DNA of 64,000 nt from Drechmeria coniospora (Eukaryota; Ascomycota; Sordariomycetes; Hypocreales; Ophiocordycipitaceae): contig NC_054391.1 in assembly GCF_001625195.1 (NCBI RefSeq), positions 2,759,390 through 2,823,389 on the forward strand, written 5' to 3'. How positions within the stretch are numbered: the stretch's first letter is position 1; the number at the start of each line of letters is the position of its first letter. Below the pieces are notes generated by a model. The model did not search any database. It was given only the letters and a program-made list of their open reading frames with translations, and had not been told where the DNA came from. Positions 23,780 through 36,406 of the stretch are shown here, piece by piece. The position numbers and the translations under genes were made by a program.

Positions 23780-25582
23780 ATGCTGTTGGACTACTTGCAG
23801 CACCGCCGGGACTGGTACGTTTCCCGCCTCCGGCCCGACGCCAACGGCGAGCGCTGACCGGAAGCTTCGTCCGCCAGTCGGTTCAAGCAGGATGAGCGCC
23901 TGAGACGCATCAGGGCCTTGAAGGCCTACCACGCACCCTTCAGCGTCCTCGACCGGCAGACGGTAAACAGTTCGATCGAGGATCTCGTCGATCAAGTGCA
24001 CAGGAACCCCAGCAGAGCGTCGGACCTTCTCCTCACCTACGGCAAGGTGGCCCTCAAGGCTCACGAAAAGACCAACTGCGTCACCGAAGTCCTCATCCAG
24101 GATGCCGAGAAGTGGATCAGGGACGGCTCCGTCAACCTCGAGGGCCCCCTCGCGGGGATTCCCGTCAGCGTCAAGGACACCATCGACGTCAAGGGCTACG
24201 ACAGCACCGTCGGCATGACGTGCAACGTCCACAAGCCGAAGACGACGGACGGCGCGACGGCGAGGCTGCTCAAGGACCTCGGCGCCGTCCCCTACGTCAA
24301 GACCAACGTGCCCATCACCCTGCTCAGCTTCGAGTCCGCCAACGACGTCTGGGGACGGTCGACGAACCCGTACGACGACAAGTACACCCCCGGCGGCTCC
24401 ACCGGCGGCGAGGGTGCCCTCCTGGCCCTCGGCGGCCGCATCGGCATCGGCAGCGACGTCGCCGGCAGCGTCCGCTGCCCCGCCCACTTCTCGGGCATCT
24501 ACTCTCTCAAGTGTTCCACCGGCCGCTGGCCCAAGCTGGGCATGAGCACGAGCATGCCCGGCCAGGATGGCGTCCCGGCCGTCTACAGCCCCATGGCCCG
24601 CACCCTCAACGACCTCCGCTACTTCACCCGCGCCGTCATCCAGCGCGGCACCTGGCGGTACGACCATTCGTGCCACCCCATGCCCTGGCGCGAGGACGTC
24701 GTCCAGGAGTATCGGGAGAAGAAGACGCTGCGCGTGGGCGTCTACCGCACCGACGGCGTCATCGACCCCAGCCCCGCCTGCAGGCGTGCCCTGGACATGA
24801 CCGAGGCGGCCCTGCGCCGGGCGGGCCACCAGATCGTCGAGATCGACCCGCCCTCGGGCTACGAGGGCCTCCAACTTGCCTCCCGCCTGCTCTGCGCCGA
24901 CGGCTTGGAAACCGTCCAGGCCTTCTTCCGCACCGGCGAGTGGAACGACCGCGGCGCCGCCCAGATGCGCTTCTACGCCAGGCTCCCGCGCGTCGTCAAG
25001 TACGTGCACTACCTCTGGGTTCGCTACGTCCGACGCGATCCCCTCTGGGCCGGCCTGCTGCGGCACTGGCACCCGACGACGACGCACGAGTACTGGGGCC
25101 TGATTGCCCGCAGGGAAGCCTACAAGCGCGGCTGGTTCGACATGTGGGAGGAGACCAAGCTGGACTTTATCATCGCGCCCCCGAACGCGACCCCCGCCGT
25201 GCCGCACCAAGGCATGCACGACGCCGTGAGCAGCTGCGCGTACACGTTCCTGTTCAACCTCGTGAGCCCCGCCATCCGTTCCTCGCCGCGAGAGGCCCGG
25301 CCGACGCTAACACGCGACCAGATCGATTACACCGCGGCCGTCATGCCCGTCACCCACGTCGATAGGGTCAAGGACAGGCTGCCGGCCGACTTCAGCATGC
25401 GCAAGCTGAACGGCATCGCCCAGGGTGCCTACAAGCACTACGACGCCGACGCCATGCACGGCCTGCCGGTCGGCATCCAGGTCATCGGACGACGGCTCGA
25501 GGAGGAGAAGGTGCTGACGCTCATGGCGAGGGTCGAGGAGGCCCTCGGCGACGACAAGTTTCAGCTCCTGGACCTCGACTGA
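23780..25582 (+). CDS. Amidase-signature enzyme (fungal acetamidase/general amidase type)
   Basis: This hydrolase likely releases ammonia from amides (acetamide, other fatty or aryl amides). Exons 23780-23814, 23878-25261 and 25322-25582 give 559 residues. The Ser-cisSer-Lys triad is visible: Lys111 in PVSVKDTIDVKG, Ser186 in GGSTGGE and the nucleophile Ser209 in GSDVAGSVR. The usual GGSSGGE has Thr in its second Ser position, a position not in the core triad. The second intron (60 bp, GTGAGC...CTAAC...CAG) is a multiple of three with no stop, so a naive frame keeps 20 extra residues. Removing it restores FLFNL-IDYTAAVMPVTHVDR, the family pattern. The C-terminal HGLPVGIQVIGRRLEEEKVL is also typical. 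The gene could serve nitrogen scavenging; a substrate is not predictable. Confidence 0.93.
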
Positions 25583-26338
25583 AAGGCACGGGTCGCCGGT
25601 GAGCGGGCCGGTACCAACATCTGTAGTTCGCCCTCGAGCCCGGAGCTGAGCCGTTGCCCACGGCGAACGGACGGTTCATGGCCGCAGGAGTTTCCCGGAA
25701 CCTGACGTCCCACGCTTTGGTTCATTCTAGCTTTCCGTATCAATCCATGCTTGCCCCCCCCCCCCCCCCGTGAGAGCCGAGCAGGTGGTTGATCCGACGA
25801 TCGTCTTGCCAGAAGGAGCAGGAGTCATATCGCCATTGCTGCTGCAGAGTACTTACAGAGTACTCCGTACATGCAGGTACTTGCATCCGGATGCACGGCA
25901 GTTTTGCCAAGCCATCATTTCGTGCCCAAACAAATTGAATGACGCAGTCAAAAAAGAAATAACAAGGACGTCATGGCTTGGACGCGTTGAGAGGGGCGCG
26001 ATCGCGAGGAGCGATTTCCAAGATGAGTAATCGTACGCTAGCGGCCACGCCGGCCGCCAGCCGCCGCTGTAACCTGCGCGCTAGCATCGTTAAGGGCTTG
26101 TTTATATCTTGTCACAATCTTCTCGCCCACTGCAACTTGGCGGACATGCTTCATCCAGCACGCCAAGGTTGGCGTGTGTTGCCGCCACGAGGCGGTTATC
26201 CGACGCTGCGATTCCCCAACGTCACCTTCCAGATGACCGTCGACGGGGCCTTTTTTTTATCCAAATCTCGCCGAAGCCGCTTCGTTACCGCTCGCCCCTG
26301 AGGCGCTCCGGTGATTGATGATGCCTTCAAGTGCCAGC
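25583..26338. other. Intergenic region, amidase to Wss1
   Basis: Contains a run of 16 C at 25754-25769 and a GTACTCCGTAC motif at 25860-25870. No gene is supported. The last 100 bp should hold the wss1 promoter and leader. Confidence 0.6.
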
Positions 26339-27619
26339 ATGTCCGACAAGCCGGTCGGCGCCTACGTCCACCTCGACAAGGAGCCCCGTGCGGGTGAAGC
26401 GCTGCACATGCTGAAGAAGGTGGCCTCACTGGTGCAGCCCATCATGAGAGCCAGAGGGTGGAGAGTTGGCCAGCTTGCAGAGTTCTACCCGCAGGATGCC
26501 AGCCTGCTCGGTGGGTTGCACCCTGCCACCGACGCGGTCGGAGTCTCTCCCGCCTCCGTTTGCTGACGCAGGACAGGCGTCAACCAGAACAGAGGAAGCA
26601 AGATCTGTCTGCGCTTACGACACGCCGGCGACCATGCTCAATTCTTACCGATGGAGAGCGTGACGGACACGATGCTCCACGAACTGTGCCACAATGTCCA
26701 TGGCCCTCACAACCAGTGCTTCTACTCGCTCTGGGATCAGGTGCGCGATGAGTTGGAGGGTCTCATGATCAAGGGATACACGGGCGAATCCTTCCTGTCC
26801 GACGGTCATCGCCTGGGAGGCTCCAAGCTGCCGGGCCACGAAGTCCGTCGACTCGGCCGCGCGGCGGCAGCACGTGGCCGATTGCAGCATGCTGGAAAGG
26901 GACCCGGTTGTCGCCTTGGCGGTGCAACCCCTGCTGTCGGCCAAAGCATCCGCCACGTTGTCGGGGCCGCGGCCGAGCGTCGTAACAGGATCCTTCGCGG
27001 ATGCCCAGCGGAGCGACTCAACGGGCGGGAAATTCAGGAAATCGCCGACAGAGCGACGGAGAATGGGTTCCGCACGCAGGCCGAGGAGGACGGCGCGAAC
27101 GATGCGGCCATTGCTCGAGCCATGTGGGAATCTTTTCGGGACGAGGATGGCCAATGGTTCGGGGACAATCATGTCCCAGCGTCTGCGGCAGCGCCCATGA
27201 AGCCCGGAAGCAGCTCTGCCGTATCCGCCGAGGCCAAAAACGGAAGCTCAGCTTCGGCAGATGCCCGGCCGTCATTCGGGACAGGTGCTGGGGAAAGCCG
27301 GCAGGCCGACGCGCCGGGGTGGGAGTGCCACGTATGCACCCTTCAGAATTCGGCGGAACATCTTTGCTGTGACGCCTGCTCTGTGGAACGACCGACCGTT
27401 CGGAAGCGAAAGCGTGCCGGTCCAGAGTCTGGCGCGACCGGCCTGCCCCGGACGACCATCGACCTGACGGAAAGTCCCGGGCGCGATCGTGGCAAGCAAT
27501 TTCGTCCGTCACGTCACGGCGGCCCTCGGCCGACGTGGACCTGCAAGGCCTGCACGACAGAGATGGAGCACCGATGGTGGACCTGCGCACAATGCGGCTG
27601 GATAAAGGACAGCTCGTGA
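26339..27619 (+). CDS. wss1: DNA-dependent metalloprotease Wss1 (WLM domain)
   Basis: Wss1 cleaves proteins crosslinked to DNA and acts on SUMO-modified targets. Exons 26339-26510 and 26577-27619 give 404 residues. The join restores DASLLG-VNQNRGSKICLRLR. The zinc site is H92-E93-x-x-H96 with H102 (HELCHNVHGPH), followed by FYSLW and KGYTGESFLSDGHRLGG, the WLM consensus. Later GREIQEIADRATENGFRTQAEEDGAN matches the conserved C-terminal part of the domain. Two RanBP2-type zinc fingers (WECHVCTLQN...CDAC and WTCKACTTEM...CAQC) flank a candidate SUMO-interacting motif TIDLTES, here between the fingers. Two upstream in-frame ATGs (26318, 26321) are alternative starts; I prefer MSDKPVGAYVHL because the family usually begins near there. 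Confidence 0.94.
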
Positions 27620-30600
27620 CAAAGGTTACATCGCATGCGTACCCGGGAAGCGGGCTGTGCCATTTGCTCGCTCGTGGGCGGCCCTGCCGAGCAGCCAGAC
27701 CTACGCACGGTCGACACGAGCGGATGGGCATGGCCTGTCCAGTCACCCCAGCGTCAGGAGCGTATGGCATGAATGCGTGCACGATCCGCTCTTGGCTTGA
27801 GCATTATGGGGCGCGGCAATCTGGCGGAGCAGGCAGATCGCTGGCATGGCGACGGGCTTGATATCACCGCGGCGCAGCATGATGGTGGTTGGCGGTAGAA
27901 TTCTAGGCCAACGACGGCGGTCCAGACGTTGATCGCCTGCTTCAAAGGAGCCGCTGTGGTCTCGCGACGGATGCAAGGGGGCATTTCTTGGCGCACATTG
28001 TACTCACCCTAGCATACGCATGTATATACAGTACCTGCACTCCGTACTGTACGCGCATGTATTTATTGTATTGCAGCCAGGCACAAGTACGGTGCACTGG
28101 CTGCAAGTACGTGAACGAGTGATGCTGGTTGACTCCAATGCGTCAGTACTGGGTAGGTACCTAGGTAGTGATTAGTTCATATCCGGGCATGTTCGCTGTG
28201 GCACCTGGGTTGGCGCCGTGCTGACGACCAAATAGTGCTGCTGCTCGAGCTCTTTGCTGGCTGTCGCCGAGGCATGTCCTGCACCCATCAGTGCTAGGGT
28301 ACTAGGAAAGAGTCGCAGATAGGTGATGCCGGCAACCCGGTGTCTGCATACTAGGTAGGTTCTAATTATTAGGTGGTAATTAGTTGGCGTTGCAGCCACC
28401 CTATATTCCAGCACCCGGGTTTGCTCTCAACGGCTCCCACAGCCGCTACCCTGTCAGGACAGTGCCTTGATCGTACTGAGCTGTACTCCGTAGGTGGCAA
28501 CACCATCAATCCTTCGACTTTCAGGGCTCAAACTCTGGTTACGACCTCGTAAGTAATAACCATCATTTCCCCGACAAGGTAATGGTAGGACTGCCAAGGC
28601 AATGGCAGGATCCTACCGCAGATCCCTGTTTCGTGCGTGCGATACTCATACTTGTACCCTGCACGGAGTACTTGCCACTGCAAGGAATACCTAGTAGGAT
28701 AGGAAATCCTCGTTTGGTGTTCACTTACACCTGCTTGCATACTGTATCCCGTCCTTGTACTCTGCGATGCGATTTCGCTGCACTTGGATGCACTGACAAG
28801 GCCTCCGTCGCCGAGCCGCCAGGTCCGCCGAACGAGAGGTGCCGTTTGCCATGTTTGTTCGCTCAAACGAGAACGTTCACTGCATTGGTACGGAATACAC
28901 CTGCACATGATGGTAGGGCACTTGTACGAGATGGCCTGGGCCGAGCGTCGGTCGGTCGAGCCCCATCGAGCCCCGTCGAGGCCCGTTTAGACTATTTATA
29001 TTGCAGGTTAGCTTACCTACGTAAGTAGTGTCCCTACGTAATTACTTGGTACCTATGCGTTCACTGGTATTCGCTACTTACCTCTTGTCCACACTGTCCA
29101 CACCTGCTGCGAAAGTATACACCATGCTTGCAAATGCATAAATGTATAGGTACGTTTACACATTCACACTGCAGTTATCATAGGCTGCACCTTTTACTGG
29201 TGCAGAGCTGTATATTTATCAGGATGTAGTCAGTACACGTACAGTGAATGTACAGCGCGCACTGTGCTTTTGGCATGCAAGTACGGAGTACAAGCTGAGC
29301 ATTTGCCTTCCTCAACATGACAACGTGTGTTCCATTCATCTCACGAATATTTTGTACACACACTCGTAATTATGGCCGGCCATCTCTTCGCCGGATATGG
29401 AATTTACTACGCGCAGGCAGTATTCCGTACATATCGAGCTGGAAAACCAGTGGCCTCTGCTTGCTTGTGATGTTTTGCGACAGTAGGAAGCCTGCAGCTT
29501 CCGGCGGGCACCATGTACCTACTACTCCGTACTTAGGTAGGTAGGTAATACCTAACTTGTACTCCGTAATTGCGTATATTAATTACTACCCCTACGTACG
29601 AGGTACCTCTGTTCTTGTGGCTAGCAGCCTGGGGCCGAGTGGGTAGGATTAGCTGCACATGACGCAGTAGGTGATGGTACCTAGAACCTGATATCCGGTA
29701 GAGTGAGGAAGTAGGAACGTATTGATGACCACTTTGCACATTCGTACGTGAGGAGGTACGGGCTGTGATCAGGATGTCGATGCTGAGGCCTCGGCTTCGG
29801 TTGTGGGTGCGTGGTGGGTGCTGAGCTACATATACTTGCAAGTAGTTGCACATGCGCACCCACACGCGCACGCACAGTACACGTACTGCTGCTTGCAGGT
29901 ACCGACGTCCCTGACCTTGAAACCAAGTTTCCTAGTAATAGTAGGTGTGAGTTACGGACAACTCCTTCTAGTCATGGCGGCAGTTTCTGATGCGGCTGGC
30001 CGGCCGTCCACAAGCACTTGCATGGTATTATTACAATTCATACAAACACAACTACACCTACATGTAAGCGTAATTGCTGGCGTATTGCTGTAAATACTCA
30101 TAGGGGTGCGAGTACAGGCAAGTGCAGTCACTTGACAAAAGTGACGATTCAGCTTTGGTTGCGCTACTCCTACGTATTGAACCGACATTTTTGTCACCCC
30201 ACTGTACCTGCAAGTGCGTGTATAATAATGGAGCATTGCTAGTGCTTTCGGTACTTCGTACCCATCAAGGTACTAGTCATATTATCTGATATCTGATCCG
30301 GATTTGTGTTTCCTTGCCGTGCAAGTACTTGGGCAGTAGGGAGGAATCCATGAATACCAGCCAATACGAGTGAGTGCACCTAAGTACGTTCGAGTGCGAG
30401 TTGCAGAGGCAGACGACCATGACACATTTTCTCCGAACCTGCACAGTCCTTGCGCGCCGCTTCATCCACCGAGGACCTGTACCTCCTATCCTCGAATAAT
30501 GGAACTGCAGTGCCACCAACGACTCCTCTGTGCTCACCAAACTCACCAATAACCTCACCAACCCAACCTATCAGTGGTACCAAGATACTGCCAGCTATCA

Positions 30601-31492
30601 AAGCCCTCCCGGGCACCGAGTAGAGCAGCCAACGCACCCAGCAATGCGGACAATCGAATGGAGAGAATTGTACCCCCTAACTGTACTGTAGACGGATTAG
30701 TCCCTCTCGGTACGTGCTGTTCGGTACCTGCTAGTCCTTGTATATACTGTGCTGAACGGTCCTTCTCCGTTTGTCCTACGCTCGCATTGCACAGTGCATA
30801 CACCTAAGCAAGTACGTGGATATACCTCGCCTACTGTCGTTCTTGTCCGTCCATCCGTCCATCCATCCATCGATCCATCCCGTCCATCGGCTCGTCATCC
30901 ATCCTCAACGCTTCCTGCAGCTTCAACGCACCTCTTTTTTCGCCTGCCACCCTGTCCGTCCTCGCATTTCGCGCCAGGTGACTGGCAGGGCGGGTATTTT
31001 GTGTGTTTCCACCACCGTCGGCGAATGCGTGAGTGGCAAAGCTGAGCCCAGGCGTACGGTAGAGTTTGCCTCGGGCGTAAAGGCCACCTCTTGTTCGCTG
31101 GCGCCGGCAAGCTACGACGAGGCTAAGAACGAAACGCAACAGCCACCAGCCAGCCTCTCGCTCTGCTCACTTCCACTTCGTCCTTGCCCGCACCGCATCT
31201 GCCCAGCACGGCATACCGACCGGTCCCGTCCCGTTCCGTCGAACCGACGTCCCTTGCGCTGCCCATTCACCGCCGTACCGCCCATCAGCAGCCCGGCGAA
31301 GTCGACGACAAAGGGCGAATCCTCACCGGGGGGACCGACATCGCAGCTCCGCGAGCCAGGCGGTGGACGACATGTTTCGCTCGCCCTGACCACCGAACTC
31401 TCGTCGTCGTCGACTCGACCCTCTTCCCCTCCCGCCTTCCCCAACCGTGACGGTCGATTGGATGCGCATCCGCCCTCTCGGTTCCTCATGCC
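27620..31492. other. 3.9-kb intergenic region, no supported gene
   Basis: Short frames are common but none resembles a protein. The region is rich in GTAC words and contains GTACGGAGTAC at 29281-29291. From about 30800 the plus strand changes to pyrimidine-rich DNA with CCAT/CCGT tetranucleotide repeats (30843-30885). It ends as a long GC-rich leader of the histidine kinase gene. Confidence 0.55.
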
Positions 31493-34400
31493 ATGGGCGT
31501 GAGTCTCGACATGACCTCTCCCGAGAAGCCCCCAGGAAACAGTCAGACACGGGGTTCGGATGACGAGCTGGCGAGCCTAGCAACCTCGTCGAGCCGTCAC
31601 GATGGAAACGCGAGCCCCGTCATCAAGGGTCGCTTCCTTCGGGAGCCGTTCGCCTCGGCTCGCTCGCCGTCCCAGAATTCCTTTCGGCTCACCATGCCCC
31701 TCATCTCTCCCGGCCAGCTTGCCTTCTCCGCCCTGCGGTACCTGCCCATGCCGACCGTCGTCCTGAACAGCCTCAAGACCGTCGTCCTCGCCAACGAGGC
31801 CATGGGCAGAATGCTGGGCATCATCGCCGACGACTCCGACCAGGATGCGACTGCCACCGTCGAACACCTCCGCGGACAGACTCTGTCGCAGGTCGGCATC
31901 GACATGCTGCAGGACGGCCGCCCCGTCTGGATATCGTGGGAGGCCTTCCTCGACTCTCTCATCCAAGACATCGCCGTTCGGCCACCGTCCCACGGGGAGT
32001 GGAAGGGGCGAGAATGCGGCTCCGACGACGGCGATGCCACCCCAACCAAGGCACCCTTGACCGCCGACGGCTCGACGGGCCCATCCGGCCGGACCCGGCA
32101 GGACGTCGTCGTCGATGTCGTCATCAGCCGCAAGGATATCGGCAAGACCACCTTCGACAGCCGGTACAAGTCCAAGGAGTCCGAGTACCAGGCCTTTGCT
32201 AGGATGATCATCACCATCTGGGAGGTCGAGGATCGCCAGACATTCTTCACCCTGACCTTTACAAACACCGAGTCCTCGCCACCGCCGCCGCCCGCCAACG
32301 CCCGGAAGTATGTTGCGAGGCCAAACACCCTCGAGGCCGTCGACCGGCGATCCATCCCGCACTCGAACCCTTCCTCGGGCCCCTCGAGCCGGGAATCCAG
32401 CTCGCCTTGCTATCACAGCCCGAGCGTCGTCACCGTCTCGTCGAGCCCTTTCCCCCCGATGGGCCCCCCGGCCGTCGCGTCCCACTCGAGCGCGCCCTCC
32501 CTCCTGCAGAAGATGATCTTGATGAAGGATGCCATCCTGGACAACACGCGGATGCCCATCCTGGTTGTTTGGAAGGATGGCAGCGTCACCTTTCCCAACA
32601 AGGCCGCGAAGCTACTGCTGTCGGTCGACGCAGACCTGGACAGCCTTACCGACGGCTTCGAGCTCATCAAGCATTGGCACCTGTGGACCGAAGATTTCTC
32701 CCGCCAGTTGGATGTAAGCGAGTACCCCATCTCGATTCTCCTCAGGACCGAGCGTCCCTTCGCCAGCATCCGCGTCGGTATGTACGACCGGGACGGCAAC
32801 AAGGTTGTTTTCGACGCCCTCGGCGAGGCAATCCGCGACAACACGACCGGCCAGTTTCTCGCCGGCGTCATCACCGGACGCGACGTCACCACGATAACGG
32901 AGGAGATAACCCTGATCAAGGAGCGCGATGACGAACGTTTCAAGCTTATCTGCGATACGATGCCCCAGTTGGTATGGACGGCCACGCCCGAGGGAGTCCA
33001 CGATTTCTTTAACACGCGATGGTATACGTTCACTGGCCTGACGCCCGAAGAGTGCCTTGGTGAGAACTGGAAGATACCATTCCACCCGGACGACGAGCCC
33101 GAGGCGTTTGCGCGGTGGCGGCACTCGCTGAAAACGGGCCATCAGTATCAGATGGAGTACCGCTGTCGTGGCAACGACGGCGAGTGGAGATGGTTCCTCG
33201 GACGCGCCCTTGCCGTCCGCAACAAGGACACTGGGAAGATTGAAAAGTGGTTTGGTACGTCCTGCCGCGCCGACACTCCCCATTACCTCCGACCCTTGCT
33301 TCGCCGGATCGCCTCGCCTTCCCCTTTGCTCCTGGCTGACAGTGTTGGGCCGCGTAGGAACATGTACCGACATCCACGAGAGCATGCAGACCAAGCTGAA
33401 TGCCAGGCGGACCCGGCAGCAGCTTCTGAGTGTCATTGCTCACTCGCACGTCACTATCTTCACCGTCGACCCCGGCCTCCGGGTGACCATGCTCGAAGGC
33501 GCGTTGATATGGAACAAGACCTACGAAGAGAATCACGACGGCAGCCGATGGTACATCGGCGAAAATATGTACAAGGTCTTCAACCGCCTTACCGACCAGC
33601 TGCAGGAGGGCGAGCGGCCAGAGTTCCTGCGTCCCATCGAGGATATCCTCCACGCCAAGTCCACCGAGGATGTCAAGGAGCATGCCATCGGTACGTGTGC
33701 CAACGCCACGCCCGGCCGTCGTCGAACGCATCTCGCAGCTGACCCCCGCGCCAGACGATCGATTCTACCGGACCCGCTTTCTGCCCATGTATGGCAAGAA
33801 GGCCAAGGACGGAAAGTTGACGAGCGAGAGCTGTATAGAAGGCGTAACCGGCGTTATCATGGATGTGACCGAGCTGAAGGAGAGAGAGGAAGCGATCCGG
33901 GAGCAATCAAGGGAGAAGCGTCGAGCGATGGCGAACGAGGCTGCCGCGAAGGAAGCCAATAGACTCAAAAGTCAGTTCTTGGCCAATATGTCCCACGAGA
34001 TCCGGACGCCAATCACCGGTGTCCTGGGCATGGCCGAGCTCCTGAGCGACATGGATCTGGACGATGAGCAACGCGACTACGTCGATAACATCCAGAGCTC
34101 CGCGACGTCCTTGTTGACCGTCATCAACGACATCCTGGATTTTTCCAAGGTCGAGTCTGGCCGTCTGGATTTTGAAGAAGTTCAGTTCTCGCTCTCGCTC
34201 ATCGTTAAGGAGGTAGGACGGATGCTGCGCTTCGCCGTCGAACGAAAGAACCTCGACTTTCGATCAGACATAGGCAGCGATATTGCGAACGACATGGTTG
34301 TCATCGGCGACCCTGGTCGCCTTCGCCAGATCATAACGAATCTCTTGACCAACAGCATCAAGTTCACCAACCAGGGCTACGTAAGGTTTTCGGTAGTCAA

Positions 34401-35753
34401 GGAGAAGGAGACGACCGACTCCGTCGAGATCAGATTCACAATTGAAGACTCCGGAATCGGCATCCAGGAAGACGTACGCAGGAGGCTTTTCCAGCCGTTC
34501 AGCCAGGGAGACGCATCGACCGCACGTCGGTTCGGCGGAACTGGCCTTGGCTTGACCATCTGCAAGAACTTGCTGGATTTAATGCGCGGCCGCATCACGC
34601 TGGAATCGACGGTCGGAACGGGAACGACAGCAACGTTCTGGGTTCCGTTCAACAAGCCACAGGGGCCGCGAGACCCGAGCCTCGTGCAGGTAATGGCCAT
34701 GTCCGACCGGCTACAGAGCTTGTCGTGTAACAGCTCGGAGTACGACCAGATCGCTGGTGTGCAGAAGGGGACGGACGGCGCGGCAGCCTCTGCGGCACTC
34801 ACACGCAGGCGCCATCACCGACGGGCGTCGCCGTGTGTCGAAAGGGAGCTGCCTCAGTCGGAGCGAGCAGGGATATATATCCTCGTCGTCGAGGACAAGT
34901 AAGCTCTCTTGACCGAAACCTGCAAAGGGTTGCACGTACGCTAACGCTCGGCAGCCCTGTTAATCAGATGATTGCCATAAAGACGATCTTGAAACTTGGC
35001 TTTCGGGTCACAGCCGTTTGGAACGGAAAGGAGGCGTTGGACTACTTGATGGGCGTCTCCCGAGGACAAAACGTCAAACCAGACATCATTCTTATGGATG
35101 TCCAGATGCCCATCGTTGACGGCTACAAGTGCACACACCTGCTGCGTTACCATCTTCCCTACAAGACCATTCTGCAAGATGTTCCGATTGTGGCGATGAC
35201 GGCGTCGGCCATTTACGGGGACCGGGAGAAGTGCACGCGGGCCGGCATGGATGACTATCTTGCCAAGCCCGTGAAGATGTCCATCCTCGAGAGGATGCTC
35301 ATACGATGGAGCCTGTCGCGGAGGCGAGCGCCGTGCTCTTACGATGCCGTCGCCTCGGACTGCTCGGAGATGAGCGAGCACTGCGACAACGCCGACATAC
35401 CGCACATCGGACTCGAGGACGAGATTTTGTCTGGGTCGGACAGACGTGGCGAAAAATACAGCAGCCCCCTGAACCTAGATGTTTCCCAGCCGCCCTCGAC
35501 GTCTGGGCGGCGCGAGCCGTCGCCCCTTGGCACCCTCGTTATGACCGAGCTCGCTCCTCAGATACGACGGCAAGAGGGCGAGGAGGAGCTGACAAGCCTA
35601 CTTCAAGAGAGCAAGTTGATCGACGCGGCTGGTGGGCCGCCGAACCTGAGAAGCAATGCGCTCCATGAGCCTAGCCACGGAGAAGCCCTGACAGAGGAGA
35701 ATATGACTAAGCTGGAAAGCGAGACGAGCAACCTCGACAACAAAATTGCCTGA
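31493..35753 (+). CDS. PAS-domain hybrid histidine kinase
   Basis: A hybrid two-component sensor expected to pass phosphate through an Ypd1-type phosphotransfer protein to Skn7/Ssk1 regulators. Exons 31493-33254, 33358-33690, 33755-34898 and 34955-35753 give 1345 residues. At least three PAS-like regions occur: about 60-135 ([20 protein letters not shown]), about 345-470, and a PAS_3 fold at about 480-590 ([18 protein letters not shown]). A fourth PAS-like stretch leads to a coiled coil. The HisKA H-box has H779 ([17 protein letters not shown]). ATPase boxes include LTNSIKFT (about 896) and [12 protein letters not shown]. The receiver domain carries phospho-acceptor D1128 ([12 protein letters not shown]) and LAKPV; intron 3 splits its first motif (VVED-NPVNQM). 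No transmembrane helix is evident, so the kinase is likely cytosolic. Group assignment among fungal kinases is left open. Confidence 0.93.
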
Positions 35754-36406
35754 GTCATTTACCCCGTGCGACATGCCTGGGCGTGCTTGTCACATCGCAT
35801 TGGCATTTCCTGATGGGAAGGGCGACCAGTGGTATCTAATGATGGGATTTAACGTGGAGTCACGGATATGCGAGGTGAATGCATAGTTTTGTTCATTGGC
35901 GGTTGCCTTTGGACCGGAAAGGGGCACATCTGAAGTTTCATCTTGCCAGCGACGACACGAAGACAATGAAAGAACGGGTTGTGAGGATATCCTGGGATCA
36001 TCCATTTCGTTTTTGCAAGAATTTGGGGGTTTTACCCCCCCCCCCGCGGGGTTGAAGGATTGCGAGTAATGAGACATGAACGGGATGGCAGTGCAGGCAC
36101 TTCATTAAACGACATAGTTGGCCGACAAGTACGTATCAGGTTCTTAATGGACCGTTGTCAATAAATATCGGCCTTGACGCACTTGGGAGGTTACCAATCC
36201 GTTCAGTGGGAGGTGGCGACTCTGGGAACCCCCCGACAAGGCGAAGTAATCGAAGCGTACCACAATGCGCTGTACTGCAGTTTGTTCGTCAGGGATAGCA
36301 GGAGTGTACGATCAGCCCATTGCTGAAACGCCGCGCAAAGCATCGGCCAAGAAAAACTTTCACAGTATCTTCCTCGGGTGCGTGGCCCAACATGCGCACG
36401 GTGTAG
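35754..36406. other. Spacer between convergent histidine kinase and NoxA genes
   Basis: Contains an 11-C run at 36035-36045. It serves as the 3' flank of both genes. No coding frame is supported. Confidence 0.65.

Noticed and set aside
23675..25219. 514-residue open frame antisense to the amidase
   Set aside because: Composition is Gly/Val/Ala/Asp-rich without domain character; the sense frame carries the amidase triad.
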